DNA of 35,466 nucleotides from Candidatus Methanoperedens sp. (GCA_026552855.1 JAPMTX010000159.1:1-35466), one strand, 5' to 3'; shown: positions 1 through 8,514, numbered from the stretch's first letter. The notes: a model not told the origin generated them from the sequence alone. Made by a program: numbers and translations.

Positions 1-380
1 AAAAAGAAGGGTGAGTGATAGGGATATCTTAAAATTGATTGAGCAAAAACATAAAGCTCGATATTCGGCTAAATTATCTCACCATAAAAGAGGGAGGTAA
101 TCTGACAATGTCAAGTTATGCTATATATACATGATGGCTTCTATTTTCGATAGCAGGAGCACTTATCAATGCCTGTTCTTCCCACTTTCCGGGAATATTT
201 CCTTCTTTCAGTGAATCCATTATTACACGTTCCCTTGCACAAACAGGTATGCAGATAGATCAGCGATACGTACGCGATACGTATCTGCATACGGTCATGG
301 CATAGATAGCCCAAGCTCTACCGGCAGGATAATAGTTACTGCCTTATATATCAGCACACTCTCAGAGGCTTATTCAGGCT
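1..380. other. Gene-poor left edge with one inverted repeat
   Basis: No convincing gene lies here. Arms GTATGCAGATA (247-257) and TATCTGCATAC (282-292) form a perfect 11-base inverted repeat, and the loop between them holds two copies of CGATACGTA-like sequence. A short minus-strand reading frame (116-220, 34 residues from an ATG, open back to 259) has a protein-like composition and could be the tail of a lost gene, but nothing in it is recognisable. Confidence 0.4.
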
Positions 381-893
381 TTATCCGCCGTGTTCTTTCC
401 TGTGCTCCTCAAGCGACTCATGCCCGTGTTTTCTCTTTGTCGCCTCACCGCCCCTGGGACCGCCCTTCTTCCCGGCCGCGGAAAGCTTCTCATGCACATC
501 GGGCGATATGCCTTCCTCGCGTATCTCCCTTGCGCGCTCCTCTCCGCCTTTCTTACCTATCTCGTGGTAGAATTCGTAGGTGTAAGGCTTTTCGGCACCT
601 CTGGCAGGTTTCGGCTCAGCTGCTCTAGCAGGCTTTGGCTCAGCGGCTCTCATCTCTCCAGCTTTCATCTCTCCAGCTTTCATCTCTCCAGCTTTCATTT
701 CACCGGTCTTCATCTCACCAGCTTTAGTCGCAACCGCCGCCCCCTCGTGAGTCCTCACCTCACTTACCTTTGTCTCTCCAGCCCTGGTCTCTTCTTCTCT
801 CTTTTCCGCCTCAGGCATTACAAGCTTTTTCAGTTTGCTGAGTATGCCTTTTTCTTCCTTCTCGCCAGCTTCTTCTCTTTCTTCTTTTGGCAT
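381..893 (-). CDS. KGG-motif stress-type hydrophilic protein
   Basis: This 170-residue, highly charged, probably disordered cytoplasmic protein ends in two KGG-type motifs (GKKGGEERAREIREEG near residue 113 and AGKKGGPRGGEATKRKHG near 140). These are typical of the KGG / Con-10 / GsiB-like general stress proteins. The middle carries a tandem pentapeptide repeat (AGEMK/TGEMK, about five copies) and a duplicated AAEPKPAR block, encoded by near-perfect 15-base DNA repeats. The start is supported by a GGAGTGAT ribosome site seven bases upstream. The N-terminal ~50 residues are Lys/Glu-rich. It is transcribed divergently from the acyl-CoA synthetase gene. The KGG assignment is good; the molecular function of the family is poorly known, with desiccation or stress protection the usual suggestion. 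Confidence 0.8.
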   Translation of the reverse strand: MPKEEREEAGEKEEKGILSKLKKLVMPEAEKREEETRAGETKVSEVRTHEGAAVATKAGEMKTGEMKAGEMKAGEMKAGEMRAAEPKPARAAEPKPARGAEKPYTYEFYHEIGKKGGEERAREIREEGISPDVHEKLSAAGKKGGPRGGEATKRKHGHESLEEHRKEHGG

Positions 894-1123
894 CTGATAT
901 CACTCCCTATTCAATTCGTATGGTCGTATTACCCCAATGAGCATTCTATGTTCCATTCTATAAAGATATTTTGGTGATTATGCTGCACTGGCGCTGTTTT
1001 TGAGAAACTTGTGCAATGCCCAGCAGTCCAGGGAAGGGGTTGATAATCATATACAGGCAATAGATACAAAGTTTTATTCTAATATGTGCCTATATTCCTA
1101 TTCATAGTCGAGGGAGTTTTGCA

Positions 1124-3901
1124 GTGGTCGCATTGAATCTTGACAATATCTTTAATCCAAAGAGCATCGCCGTAGTTGGAGCCAGCGATGAGGAAGGTAC
1201 GGTCGGCTATATACTCATGAAAAACCTCACCGGATTCGGATATAAGGGGAAAGTTTACCCAGTCAATATCCGAAAACCTGAGATACTGGGCATAAAAGCC
1301 TACAAGACCGTGGAACAGCTTCCTGAGGCTGTAGACCTTGCCGTGATCGCCACTCCAGCCAGGACTGTCCCTGATATACTGGAGAGCTGCGGAAAAAAAG
1401 GCATAACCGGGATAATCATTATTTCAGCCGGGTTTAAGGAGATAGGACCTGAGGGAAAAGAGCTTGAGGACAGGATACTTGAGATAAAGAAAAGATACAA
1501 CCTCCAGATAATAGGACCTAACTGCCTGGGCATCATCCATCCTGACATCAATCTCAATGCGACCTTTATACCCAAAATGCCAAAAGTCGGCAGCATCGCA
1601 TTCATTTCCCAGAGCGGAGCACTGGGTTCGGCTATTCTGGACATAGCCACGCACGAAAACATAGGCTTTAGCAACTTCGTCTCTGTGGGTTCAATGATCG
1701 ATGTGGATTTTGGCGACCTCATAGACTATTTTGGTACTGACCCGAAGACTACGAGCATCCTGATGTACATCGAAGGTATAACCAACGCCAGGAAATTCAT
1801 GAGCGCTGCAAGGCATTTTGCACGGTCAAAACTCATCCTCGTGGTAAAATCAGGGCGGTTCATCGAGAGCGCAAAGGCTGCAGCCTCACATACAGGCGCG
1901 CTTACAGGCGAGGATATGGTATACGATGCGGCGTTCAAGCGCGCCGGGATCGTGCGCGTCGAGGAGATAGGCGACCTTTTCAACTGCGCTGAGGCTTTAG
2001 GCAGGCAGCCTCTCCCGAAGGGACCGAACCTTGCTATCATAACCAATGCAGGCGGTCCAGGCGTTATGGCTGCTGATGCTGTCATTGCAAGGGGAGGAAA
2101 GCTGGCTGAATTGAATCCCCAAACGATAGAGACGCTCAACAAAGTTCTTCCCCCGTTCTGGAGCAGGGGGAACCCGATAGATGTCCTGGGGGATGCAGGA
2201 GCAGACAGGTACAGGGCTGCAGTAGAGGCATGTTTTAAGGATGATAATGTTGACGGGATATTGATAATCTATACCCCTCAGGGCGGCTCAGATCCTGCTG
2301 AGATAGCACGGAGCATTGTAGACCTCTGCAGGGTTGAAGACTCGTGCAAGAAAACATATCTGACATCTTTCATGGGCTACGAGGAGGTAGAAGAGGCAAA
2401 CCGTATTTTTGCAGAAAGCGGCGCACCTACCTATTATACGCCTGAGGCGGCGGTCGCAACGTTCATGTACATGTACCAGTACAAGCGAAACCTTGAGCTG
2501 CTCTACGAGATACCCGGAGAACTGCCCACAGACAGCGTGCCGCCAAAGCGTCCCCTTACTGTTATAATTAGAGAGGCTGCAAAAGAGAACCGCGAAATAC
2601 TGACTGAGACCGAGACCAAGCATCTCCTTGATCATTACACCATCCCTGTTGCCAGAACGCTGGTCGCAAAAACAGCAGATGAGGCAGCAGCGTTCGCTTC
2701 AATGATAGGCTACCCTGTCGTTCTTAAGGTACTCTCTCCTCAGGTCGTGCATAAAACAGACGCAGGAGGAGTAGTACTTGATGTCAGCTCTGAGGAAGAG
2801 GTACGGAAAGCGTTTGACGATATCCTGCGCAGGGTAAGAGAGCACAATCCAGAGGCTCAGATCCAGGGTATAACGGTCCAGCCCATGATACGGAAGAGAG
2901 GGTATGAGATAATCCTCGGAGCAAGGACAGACCCTCTCTTTGGTCCTGTCATCCTGTTCGGAAGGGGCGGGGTTGAGGTCGAGCTTTACAGGGATGTTGC
3001 TGTCGGGCTTCCTCCGTTGAACCGGACGTTAGCCAGAAGGATAATGGAGGAGACGAAGGTATTCCAGCTCCTGAAAGGTTACAGGGACATGCCGCCTGCG
3101 AACATCAAGCTTTTAGAGGAGATAATGGTGCGTTTCTCCCAGATACTTGTGGATTTTCCGCAGCTTAGGGAGATCGAGATAAATCCGCTGCTGGTAAATG
3201 AGAAAGAGGCTTTTTCTCTTGATGCCCGCGCGGCCATAGATAAGGAACGCGTGTTCACCAGGATTGAGCCGCATGCGCATCTGGTGATAAGTCCGTATCC
3301 TGAGAAGTACAGGACTTTATGGAGGCTGCGCGATGGACGACCTGTTATTCTCCGACCCATGAGACCTGAAGACGAGCCCATGTGGATTGAGATGTTCCAC
3401 AGCCTCTCAGTAGAATCCATACGCCAGAGGTTCTTTGAAATCATAAGGGAACCGGTGGCGCACGAGTTCAGTGTACGGTTCGCCAACATTGATTATGATA
3501 GGGAGATCGGCATAATCGCTGAGCTTGAGGAGAAAGGGCGAAGAAAAATGGCAGGGGTTGTCAGGCTCCTGGTCGAGACCGATGGTAGAACCGGGAGAAT
3601 TGTCTTTATCGTAGCCGACCCGTGGCAGAGGAAGGGTCTGGGCATGAAACTCGTGGATTACATAATCGAGATTGGAAAGGATAAGAAACTTGAAACGATA
3701 TATGCACTGGTACTGCCTGATAACTACAGAGCCATAGGACTTCTGAAGGAGGTGGGATTCACTTTTGATTTCAGCTCCAAAGACTTTGTAAGAGCGACCC
3801 TAAACCTCAAAGAAGAGGAATACGAGATCGAGGGCATAGTACAGAGGGGCATGGAAGTCCTGCAGGCGGCAGAGAGGGAAGCAGAGGCTGCACACGAATG
3901 A
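1124..3901 (+). CDS. ADP-forming acyl/acetyl-CoA synthetase (alpha+beta) fused to GNAT acetyltransferase
   Basis: A 925-residue fusion. Domains in order are: a CoA-binding Rossmann domain (about 5-130, motif SIAVVGASDEEGTVG), succinyl-CoA-ligase-like domains (about 150-300) with the phospho-His in SHTGALTGED (His256), an ATP-grasp domain (about 490-715; VVLKVLSPQVVHKTDAGGV and REIEINPLLV), and a C-terminal GNAT domain (about 735-890; RPMRPEDEP and the acetyl-CoA loop QRKGLGMKL). The ACD part interconverts acyl-CoA + ADP + Pi and acid + CoA + ATP. The same architecture occurs in bacterial Pat/PatZ protein lysine acetyltransferases, where the synthetase part is often inactive, but here the catalytic His is retained. 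Either energy conservation from acetyl-CoA or protein acetylation is therefore possible. The GTG start at 1124 is fixed by GAGGGAG at 1110-1116. Confidence 0.92.
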   Translation: MVALNLDNIFNPKSIAVVGASDEEGTVGYILMKNLTGFGYKGKVYPVNIRKPEILGIKAYKTVEQLPEAVDLAVIATPARTVPDILESCGKKGITGIIIISAGFKEIGPEGKELEDRILEIKKRYNLQIIGPNCLGIIHPDINLNATFIPKMPKVGSIAFISQSGALGSAILDIATHENIGFSNFVSVGSMIDVDFGDLIDYFGTDPKTTSILMYIEGITNARKFMSAARHFARSKLILVVKSGRFIESAKAAASHTGALTGEDMVYDAAFKRAGIVRVEEIGDLFNCAEALGRQPLPKGPNLAIITNAGGPGVMAADAVIARGGKLAELNPQTIETLNKVLPPFWSRGNPIDVLGDAGADRYRAAVEACFKDDNVDGILIIYTPQGGSDPAEIARSIVDLCRVEDSCKKTYLTSFMGYEEVEEANRIFAESGAPTYYTPEAAVATFMYMYQYKRNLELLYEIPGELPTDSVPPKRPLTVIIREAAKENREILTETETKHLLDHYTIPVARTLVAKTADEAAAFASMIGYPVVLKVLSPQVVHKTDAGGVVLDVSSEEEVRKAFDDILRRVREHNPEAQIQGITVQPMIRKRGYEIILGARTDPLFGPVILFGRGGVEVELYRDVAVGLPPLNRTLARRIMEETKVFQLLKGYRDMPPANIKLLEEIMVRFSQILVDFPQLREIEINPLLVNEKEAFSLDARAAIDKERVFTRIEPHAHLVISPYPEKYRTLWRLRDGRPVILRPMRPEDEPMWIEMFHSLSVESIRQRFFEIIREPVAHEFSVRFANIDYDREIGIIAELEEKGRRKMAGVVRLLVETDGRTGRIVFIVADPWQRKGLGMKLVDYIIEIGKDKKLETIYALVLPDNYRAIGLLKEVGFTFDFSSKDFVRATLNLKEEEYEIEGIVQRGMEVLQAAEREAEAAHE

Positions 3902-3937
3902 AAACATTATTGTTCAAGTAAACCATGTAAGGTCGGT

Positions 3938-4351
3938 ATGAGTTTCCTGGGCACTTCTGCCGGTTCAGCCGCTGATTTAACTTTGATCATTCAAATAGCA
4001 GGGTTCATAATACTCTCCCTTGGAGTTATGCATGTAAAAAGAAAGGATTTCCCAGGGCATTTCAGGATGGCAAGACTTACGGTCTTCTGGGGTGTCGTAG
4101 CTTTTTTATGGATGGGTTACTCCTTCATGGTCAATTTCCAGGGAATTACGGCTCATATAACAACCATGCGGAGCATGCTTGCGATTTCCCATATCACCAT
4201 TGGAACCTTGGCGCTGCTTGCAGGCATATCCTTTGCAACAAACAGGCTGATAAAAAAGGTCAGGTATCAGATGAGGGCTGTGTTCCTACTGTGGGCTGCA
4301 GCACTGTTCCTGGGGATTTCTTTGTATGCAGTATATTACGTGTATTTTTAA
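3938..4351 (+). CDS. Four-helix membrane protein with conserved-type histidines
   Basis: A 137-residue integral membrane protein with about four hydrophobic helices (roughly residues 12-30, 47-66, 80-100 and 112-135). Histidines sit at helix ends (GVMH, FPGHFR, TAHIT, ISHIT), and a basic loop (HVKRKDFPGHFRMAR) lies between helices 1 and 2. The layout recalls DUF420/cytochrome-b561-like small membrane proteins whose His residues bind heme, but the resemblance is one of pattern only. It starts 36 bases after the synthetase gene on the same strand, with AAGGT before the ATG, so co-transcription is possible. Function unknown. Confidence 0.65.
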   Translation: MSFLGTSAGSAADLTLIIQIAGFIILSLGVMHVKRKDFPGHFRMARLTVFWGVVAFLWMGYSFMVNFQGITAHITTMRSMLAISHITIGTLALLAGISFATNRLIKKVRYQMRAVFLLWAAALFLGISLYAVYYVYF

Positions 4352-4396
4352 TAAGGATTGGACCTGACCGGACTGAGAGCCAATACTATCAAAAGG

Positions 4397-4404
4397 CTTA
4401 AATG
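4397..4404 (+). promoter_or_regulatory. TATA-like box of tRNA-Asp
   Basis: CTTAAATG lies 28-35 bases before the tRNA, with purine-rich AAAAGG just upstream as a possible BRE. The spacing fits an archaeal promoter. Confidence 0.45.
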
Positions 4405-4431
4405 CAAAAAAACCATCTTAGCGCATCCCAA

Positions 4432-4504
4432 GTCCGGATAGTGTAGTGGCCTATCATGAAGGCCTGTCGAGCCTTCGACCCGGGTTCAAATCCCGGTCCG
4501 GACG
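4432..4504 (+). tRNA. tRNA-Asp(GTC)
   Basis: A complete cloverleaf: acceptor GTCCGGA pairs with TCCGGAC, the anticodon stem AAGGC/GCCTT encloses loop CTGTCGA with anticodon GTC, and the T arm is CGGG-TTCAAAT-CCCG. Discriminator base G73 agrees with Asp identity. No intron and no encoded CCA. Confidence 0.95.
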
Positions 4505-4519
4505 TTTCTTTTCTTTTAC
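4505..4519 (+). terminator. T-rich terminator after tRNA-Asp
   Basis: A run of T-rich sequence (TTTCTTTTCTTTTA) follows the tRNA directly, as expected for archaeal oligo-T termination. Confidence 0.4.
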
Positions 4520-4568
4520 CAATATGCTTATGCATAGTAGTGTACAATTATAGTTGTAAAGGGAGGTT

Positions 4569-4778
4569 ATGTTTATACCTGCACTCAGAAAACGGAAAAC
4601 ATTCTCAGAGAAATGTCCCGTATGCGGTCGTGACCTGCATCCGCTTGGCGATGACGCAATCCCTCTCAGCGATGAGACGGTCTATTCGGATGAGCTTGCG
4701 CCCAATGTACCGGTCCTTGCCGAGGTAAGCCCTGGTCACTGGGTAAAAGTGGTCGAGAGGAAACCTGCAAAAACATAA
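4569..4778 (+). CDS. Small CxxC protein, function unknown
   Basis: A 69-residue protein with a single CPVCG zinc-knuckle half-site at residues 16-20 and an acidic middle (residues 28-42). A stop codon in the same frame at 4557 leaves the ATG at 4569 as the only reasonable start. GGGAGGT lies immediately before it, which is unusually tight spacing. It sits alone between tRNA-Asp and the DUF1464 gene on the same strand. With only two cysteines it would have to dimerise or use His residues to bind zinc. I do not recognise the family. Confidence 0.6.
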   Translation: MFIPALRKRKTFSEKCPVCGRDLHPLGDDAIPLSDETVYSDELAPNVPVLAEVSPGHWVKVVERKPAKT

Positions 4779-4819
4779 AAAAGCATAAACATTAAGAAAT
4801 AGGACGATTACTTTGGTGT

Positions 4820-5863
4820 ATGGTAAGAGTAATCGGTATAGATCCCGGAACCAAAAGCTTCGATTTTTGCGGTCTTGATAATGACAGGATAATTCTTGAC
4901 AGGTCAGTACCCACCCGGGATATCGCGGATGAGCCGGGGCTGATCCCGGAGATAATAAAAGAAACAGGGGCTGACCTTGTCGCTGGACCCTCTGGCTTTG
5001 GCATCCCTCTGACAGGCATACAGGATATCGGGGAGCGGGAGATGTTTCTGATGTCGCTTATCAAAAAAGGGGATAAGAAAAGCATACTCGGTATGAGGCG
5101 CTCCATAGACAGGATGAGGCAGGACAGGCTTCCTGTCGTATTCCTGCCTGGCGTCGTTCATCTTCCAACTGTCCCGTATTACAGGAAGCTCAATAAGATC
5201 GATATGGGCACGGCTGATAAGCTCTGCTGCACCGCGCTAGGGATACATGACCAGTCGCGGAGGCTAGGTACGAGCTACAGCGAGACATCCTTCATACTGC
5301 TGGAGATGGGATACGGATATACAGCCGCAGTAGCGGTAGAGGAGGGGAAGGTCATAGATGGGATAGGGGGAAGTACGGGCAACATAGGGTTTCTTTCCAT
5401 GGGAGGTATGGATGCAGAGCTTGCTTACCTGCTGGGGGGGTTCAACAAGGAGCTTGCCTTCAGGGGCGGGGTGGAGGCTATCGCAGGAGCGCCAGAGAAG
5501 CTGATTGGGAACGAGAACGCTCTGAACGCATATCTTGAGGGTGCTGTTAAAGATGTCATGTCGCTTACCGTATCTGTAGAACCCGAAGAGATTCTTGTGT
5601 CGGGCAGGATATCAAGGGTCGGGGGGATTTTCGAGGGGATAAAAGAGCGCACAGGTATCGCATCAGTCCGAAGGCTTGGGGGATTCCGTGTCAGCAATGT
5701 TAAAGAAGCAGCCCAGGGCGCGGCTCTTATTGCAAACGGCATCGCGGGGGGGGGATATAAGGAACTTATAGACGTGATGAGGATAAAAGAGGCAAAGGGG
5801 ACATCGCTGGATTATATACTGCTGCCTGAGATAGAGAGGCTGAAGGAAGAGTACGGTATTTGA
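4820..5863 (+). CDS. DUF1464 family ASKHA-fold protein
   Basis: A 347-residue archaeal protein beginning VRVIGIDPGTKSFDFCGLD, an ASKHA-type phosphate-1 loop (DPGTKSFD). A second loop lies near residues 165-195 (ETSFILLEMGYGYTAAVAVEEGKV followed by GGSTGNIGFLSMGG), and a C-terminal EILVSGRISRVGGIFEGI segment matches the adenosine motif of sugar-kinase/butyrate-kinase folds. These match DUF1464, annotated by some databases as a predicted butyrate kinase. The substrate is not established. The start follows TTGGTGT; the 41-base gap to the small zinc gene permits co-transcription. Confidence 0.8.
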   Translation: MVRVIGIDPGTKSFDFCGLDNDRIILDRSVPTRDIADEPGLIPEIIKETGADLVAGPSGFGIPLTGIQDIGEREMFLMSLIKKGDKKSILGMRRSIDRMRQDRLPVVFLPGVVHLPTVPYYRKLNKIDMGTADKLCCTALGIHDQSRRLGTSYSETSFILLEMGYGYTAAVAVEEGKVIDGIGGSTGNIGFLSMGGMDAELAYLLGGFNKELAFRGGVEAIAGAPEKLIGNENALNAYLEGAVKDVMSLTVSVEPEEILVSGRISRVGGIFEGIKERTGIASVRRLGGFRVSNVKEAAQGAALIANGIAGGGYKELIDVMRIKEAKGTSLDYILLPEIERLKEEYGI

Positions 5864-5908
5864 ACGTATAACATTCTTTTTATCTATTGCTCAAACACCA
5901 ATGCCAAA

Positions 5909-5920
5909 GCTTTTTAAATA
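5909..5920 (+). promoter_or_regulatory. TATA box for the tRNA-Arg/tRNA-Thr unit
   Basis: GCTTTTTAAATA lies about 30-40 bases before tRNA-Arg. Only 25 bases separate the two tRNAs, so one promoter probably serves both. Confidence 0.5.
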
Positions 5921-5948
5921 ATCAAGACATCTTGAGGTTTCACGCCGT

Positions 5949-6023
5949 GGGCTCGTGGCTTAGCCAGGATATAGCGCCGGGCTTCTAACCCGGATGCCGA
6001 GGGTTCGAATCCCTCCGGGCCCG
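5949..6023 (+). tRNA. tRNA-Arg(TCT)
   Basis: Acceptor GGGCTCG pairs with CGGGCCC with one G-T wobble. Anticodon stem CCGGG/CCCGG encloses loop CTTCTAA (anticodon TCT), and the T arm is GAGGG-TTCGAAT-CCCTC. Discriminator G. No intron. Confidence 0.95.
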
Positions 6024-6048
6024 TGGCTGACCAGAATTCAAGTAATGC

Positions 6049-6120
6049 GCCTCGGTGGCTTAGGGGTATAGCGCGTCCTTGGTAAGGACGAGGTCGAGGG
6101 TTCAAATCCCTCCCGGGGCT
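6049..6120 (+). tRNA. tRNA-Thr(GGT)
   Basis: Acceptor GCCTCGG pairs with CCGGGGC. Anticodon stem CGTCC/GGACG encloses loop TTGGTAA (anticodon GGT), and the T arm is GAGGG-TTCAAAT-CCCTC. Discriminator T. An integrase gene starts 67 bases downstream, so this tRNA is the likely attachment locus of the following element. Confidence 0.95.
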
Positions 6121-6146
6121 TTCTTTAACCACATCCATAGCCTTTG

Positions 6147-6158
6147 GGATTTATAAGC
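6147..6158 (+). promoter_or_regulatory. TATA box of the integrase gene
   Basis: GGATTTATAAGC lies about 30-40 bases before the ATG of the integrase, so the leader would be very short. Confidence 0.5.
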
Positions 6159-6186
6159 AGAGAAAACAAGAAAAGAGGCTAAGAAC

Positions 6187-7374
6187 ATGGTTAAAGAGGA
6201 TATACATAACCTGAAAGGCGTTTTAGACAGGAATTCTGAGAAGTATCTACTTCAGCTATTCCCAGACGATCAGGAAGATGTTAGACGTTTTACAAATAAT
6301 CTATTGGCTCAGGGTATCTCGGCTGGGCGGGTAGTCAAGTACCTTTACAGCTTGGTCAGCATAAGGAGAAGACTGAATAAAAGTTTCAGGTCCGCGAAAG
6401 AAGATGATATAAAGCGTTTTGTCGTCGGACTTGAGAAAAGCGAGTATGCTGAATGGACTAAACATGATCTCAAGATTATCCTCAAAAAATATCTGCACTG
6501 GCTGGATAGAGGGGATATGATTAGCTGGTTGAAGGTTAAAACGATCAAAAACAGGAAGCTACCAGAAGAAGTCCTGACCGAGGAGGATATAAAGGCATTA
6601 GCTGGAGCTGCATATACAACAAGGGATAAGGGATTTATATTCTCACTTTACGAAAGTGGCTGTCGCATAGGGGAATTCCTCCCCCTGAAGATAAAACATT
6701 TGAATTTTGATAAATACGGTGCTGTGTTAAGGGTTACAGGTAAGACTGGGGATAGGAGGATACGGCTGGTTGCCAGTACTCTGGCACTACAAAGCTGGCT
6801 AAGCGATCACCCATGTAAGAATGATCCAGATGCGTATTTGTGGTGCAAAACACCAGCTACAAATAACCCGAAATGGAAGAATAATCACTTAAGCTACGGA
6901 TTTATTTCACGGCTTCTTGAAGAATTAGCAGAAAAGGCGGGGGTTAAAAAGGCTGTAAATGCACATGCTTTTCGCCACGCTAGAGCCACCTTCATGGCAT
7001 CACGACTCAAAGAACCTGAGATGCGGGAGTTTTTCGGCTGGGGTTCGGATAGCGAGATGCCAGGCACGTACGTACACCTTAGTGGCAGGGACATTGATAA
7101 CAGCGTATTGAGTATTTACGGATATCAGGACGTAGCGAGATTACAAGAGCCATTACTAAAAGTCAAGCCCTGTCCCCGATGTCAGGAGACAAGCGACCCA
7201 GCAAGCCGATTTTGCAAGAAGTGCGGTATGCCACTTGATGAGCGATATGATGTAGATAAACTGGAAGGCTTGGTCGTGGATTTCCTAAAAGTGATGAGCG
7301 AGTTTTTCCCCCAAGCGAAGGATAAATTTAGAGAAATTGTGAAATCACGAGGAGCAGAGAGTTTATTTAGCTGA
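6187..7374 (+). CDS. Tyrosine recombinase / integrase with C-terminal zinc ribbon
   Basis: A 395-residue site-specific recombinase. It has an N-terminal SAM-like core-binding domain (about 15-110) and a catalytic domain (about 115-310). Catalytic residues visible are Arg160 (YESGCRIGEF), His260 and Arg263 (HAFRHARAT), a Trp285 box (GWGSDSE) and the probable nucleophile Tyr295 (GTYVHLSGRD). A zinc ribbon follows (CPRC...CKKC, about 329-350), which is common in archaeal XerC-like integrases of mobile elements, and a helical tail. It should catalyse integration and excision, probably at the adjacent tRNA-Thr. Its last 12 bases overlap the tail of the convergent regulator gene. Confidence 0.92.
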   Translation: MVKEDIHNLKGVLDRNSEKYLLQLFPDDQEDVRRFTNNLLAQGISAGRVVKYLYSLVSIRRRLNKSFRSAKEDDIKRFVVGLEKSEYAEWTKHDLKIILKKYLHWLDRGDMISWLKVKTIKNRKLPEEVLTEEDIKALAGAAYTTRDKGFIFSLYESGCRIGEFLPLKIKHLNFDKYGAVLRVTGKTGDRRIRLVASTLALQSWLSDHPCKNDPDAYLWCKTPATNNPKWKNNHLSYGFISRLLEELAEKAGVKKAVNAHAFRHARATFMASRLKEPEMREFFGWGSDSEMPGTYVHLSGRDIDNSVLSIYGYQDVARLQEPLLKVKPCPRCQETSDPASRFCKKCGMPLDERYDVDKLEGLVVDFLKVMSEFFPQAKDKFREIVKSRGAESLFS

Positions 7375-8166
7375 TAACTCTTTTGTCAATTTTTCCATTT
7401 GCTTTTTCACTTCAATTGCTTCTTTTATAAGTTTCTGATATGCTTCTGGAGTTATATTTTGGCTGGCTGTTAGCATACATTCCAGATTTGGAGTATCTTT
7501 AATATTGGATAAGATGTAATCGGGATCAATCGTGTTCCCCAGAGTGCCCTTTATGATATCATGAAAGAACTTAGGGAGATACTGTAAGAATGTCAGATAG
7601 TCCGGGCGATTATCTTGTATGCTTTTTGCAACTACAAAGAGCACAATCTCTCCAATCATATTTTTCAGGTTGTCTAATTGATCTAGTGAAGGCTGGAAGG
7701 GCTGTGATAGGTTATTCTTTTCAAAAATTTTATGAACAGAAACAATATACTCATGGAATTTCTTAATATCTCGGTTCGAAATTGCTGGTTTTAATAAATT
7801 GTCAATTGCTGCATCGATATCATTTAAATCCTGTTCTGGCAGACGGCGATCATGGGCGGTCAAGGTCAGGAACCGTATAGCTAAACCTCTTTCTAGTTCA
7901 TATATGAAATACTGAGCTCGCAAATCATGATCGAGTTTATTGAGATACAAACATCCATGAGATGTAAGCTTATAGAATTTTTCCCTGCGATCTTTTCCAG
8001 GTGTGGGAACTATAAAACCTTCATTAAATAGATATTTCAGGTAATTGTTAAAAGTTTTGTATGGAATGTCGCGATGAATGGATGCCAATTCAGAGTGATT
8101 TTTTTCACCAATTAATAGCGACTCCAATATTTTGAATTTGCTATAGTCCGATTTTGGTATTATCAT
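7363..8166 (-). CDS. Winged-helix transcriptional regulator
   Basis: A 267-residue protein. The N-terminal ~75 residues form a winged helix (KFKILESLLIGEKNHSELA, then the recognition-helix region PYKTFNNYLKYLFNEGF and a wing ending REKFYKLTSHGCLYL). The remaining ~190 residues are helical and unrecognised, possibly for dimerisation or ligand sensing, and end in a Lys-rich coiled segment. The gene converges on the integrase (12-base overlap) and diverges from the small ribbon-helix-helix gene, so it probably regulates the element. The intergenic stretch to 8243 is very AT-rich and holds TATA candidates for both directions. No ribosome site is evident, consistent with a leaderless transcript. 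Confidence 0.7.
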   Translation of the reverse strand: MIIPKSDYSKFKILESLLIGEKNHSELASIHRDIPYKTFNNYLKYLFNEGFIVPTPGKDRREKFYKLTSHGCLYLNKLDHDLRAQYFIYELERGLAIRFLTLTAHDRRLPEQDLNDIDAAIDNLLKPAISNRDIKKFHEYIVSVHKIFEKNNLSQPFQPSLDQLDNLKNMIGEIVLFVVAKSIQDNRPDYLTFLQYLPKFFHDIIKGTLGNTIDPDYILSNIKDTPNLECMLTASQNITPEAYQKLIKEAIEVKKQMEKLTKELSAK

Positions 8167-8211
8167 ATTTTACTATCTTTATATTTTATATTAAGTGTAA
8201 TTTGTACATGG

Positions 8212-8224
8212 TTTTTATAATATA
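8212..8224 (+). promoter_or_regulatory. TATA box for the small-gene operon of the element
   Basis: TTTTTATAATATA lies about 20-30 bases before the ATG at 8243, which lacks a ribosome site. This matches a leaderless archaeal promoter. Confidence 0.45.
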
Positions 8225-8242
8225 AAAACATTACGGTATAAT

Positions 8243-8389
8243 ATGAAGCCAATAAGTCTAAATTTGGAGGAGGATACAATCATTCTTTTGAAAGAGATTG
8301 CTCGCTCTGAGGTGATACCGTACACTACCCTTATACGCCAGTGGGTGGTAAAAAAAGTTAGGGAGTACCAGCCACAGGGGGAAGACTGA
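8243..8389 (+). CDS. 48-residue ribbon-helix-helix protein
   Basis: A small protein with strand PISLNLE followed by two helices (DTIILLKEIARSE and TTLIRQWVVKKVREY), the pattern of CopG/BrnA-type ribbon-helix-helix DNA-binding proteins. It is the first gene of a plus-strand run and its TGA overlaps the next ATG (TGATG). Likely roles are copy-number control or an antitoxin-like repressor. No toxin partner is visible, so a regulator is the better guess. Confidence 0.65.
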   Translation: MKPISLNLEEDTIILLKEIARSEVIPYTTLIRQWVVKKVREYQPQGED

Positions 8390-8514
8390 TGCAAAAGATA
8401 TACGAGCTGCTCCGGTCATGGGTCAAGGAAGAAGAGCAGCCCAAGGCCGCCCCCGAAATTGCAAAAGACAAGGAGGCAGACACTAATGGCAATATGCGCC
8501 GCCTCCGCAAATAA
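8389..8514 (+). CDS. 41-residue charged protein, unknown
   Basis: A translationally coupled small frame with AGGGGGA seven bases before its ATG. The protein begins MQKIYELLRSWVKEEEQPK and has a Lys/Arg-rich end. Its stop lies inside the start of the next gene. No family recognised; the ribosome site and overlap are the support. Confidence 0.45.
   Translation: MQKIYELLRSWVKEEEQPKAAPEIAKDKEADTNGNMRRLRK

Noticed and set aside
390-977. Long plus-strand frame opposite the KGG gene
   Set aside because: Ser/Leu/Phe-rich antisense image of the biased KGG coding sequence; it has no ribosome site and no family signature.
1300-2142. Minus-strand frames inside the acyl-CoA synthetase gene
   Set aside because: Shadows of a clear 925-residue gene whose codon pattern explains them.
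5914-6138. Minus-strand frame over tRNA-Arg and tRNA-Thr
   Set aside because: It is the complement of two confident tRNAs; this spurious translated-tRNA pattern (GPEGFEPSASGLEAR) is a known annotation artefact.
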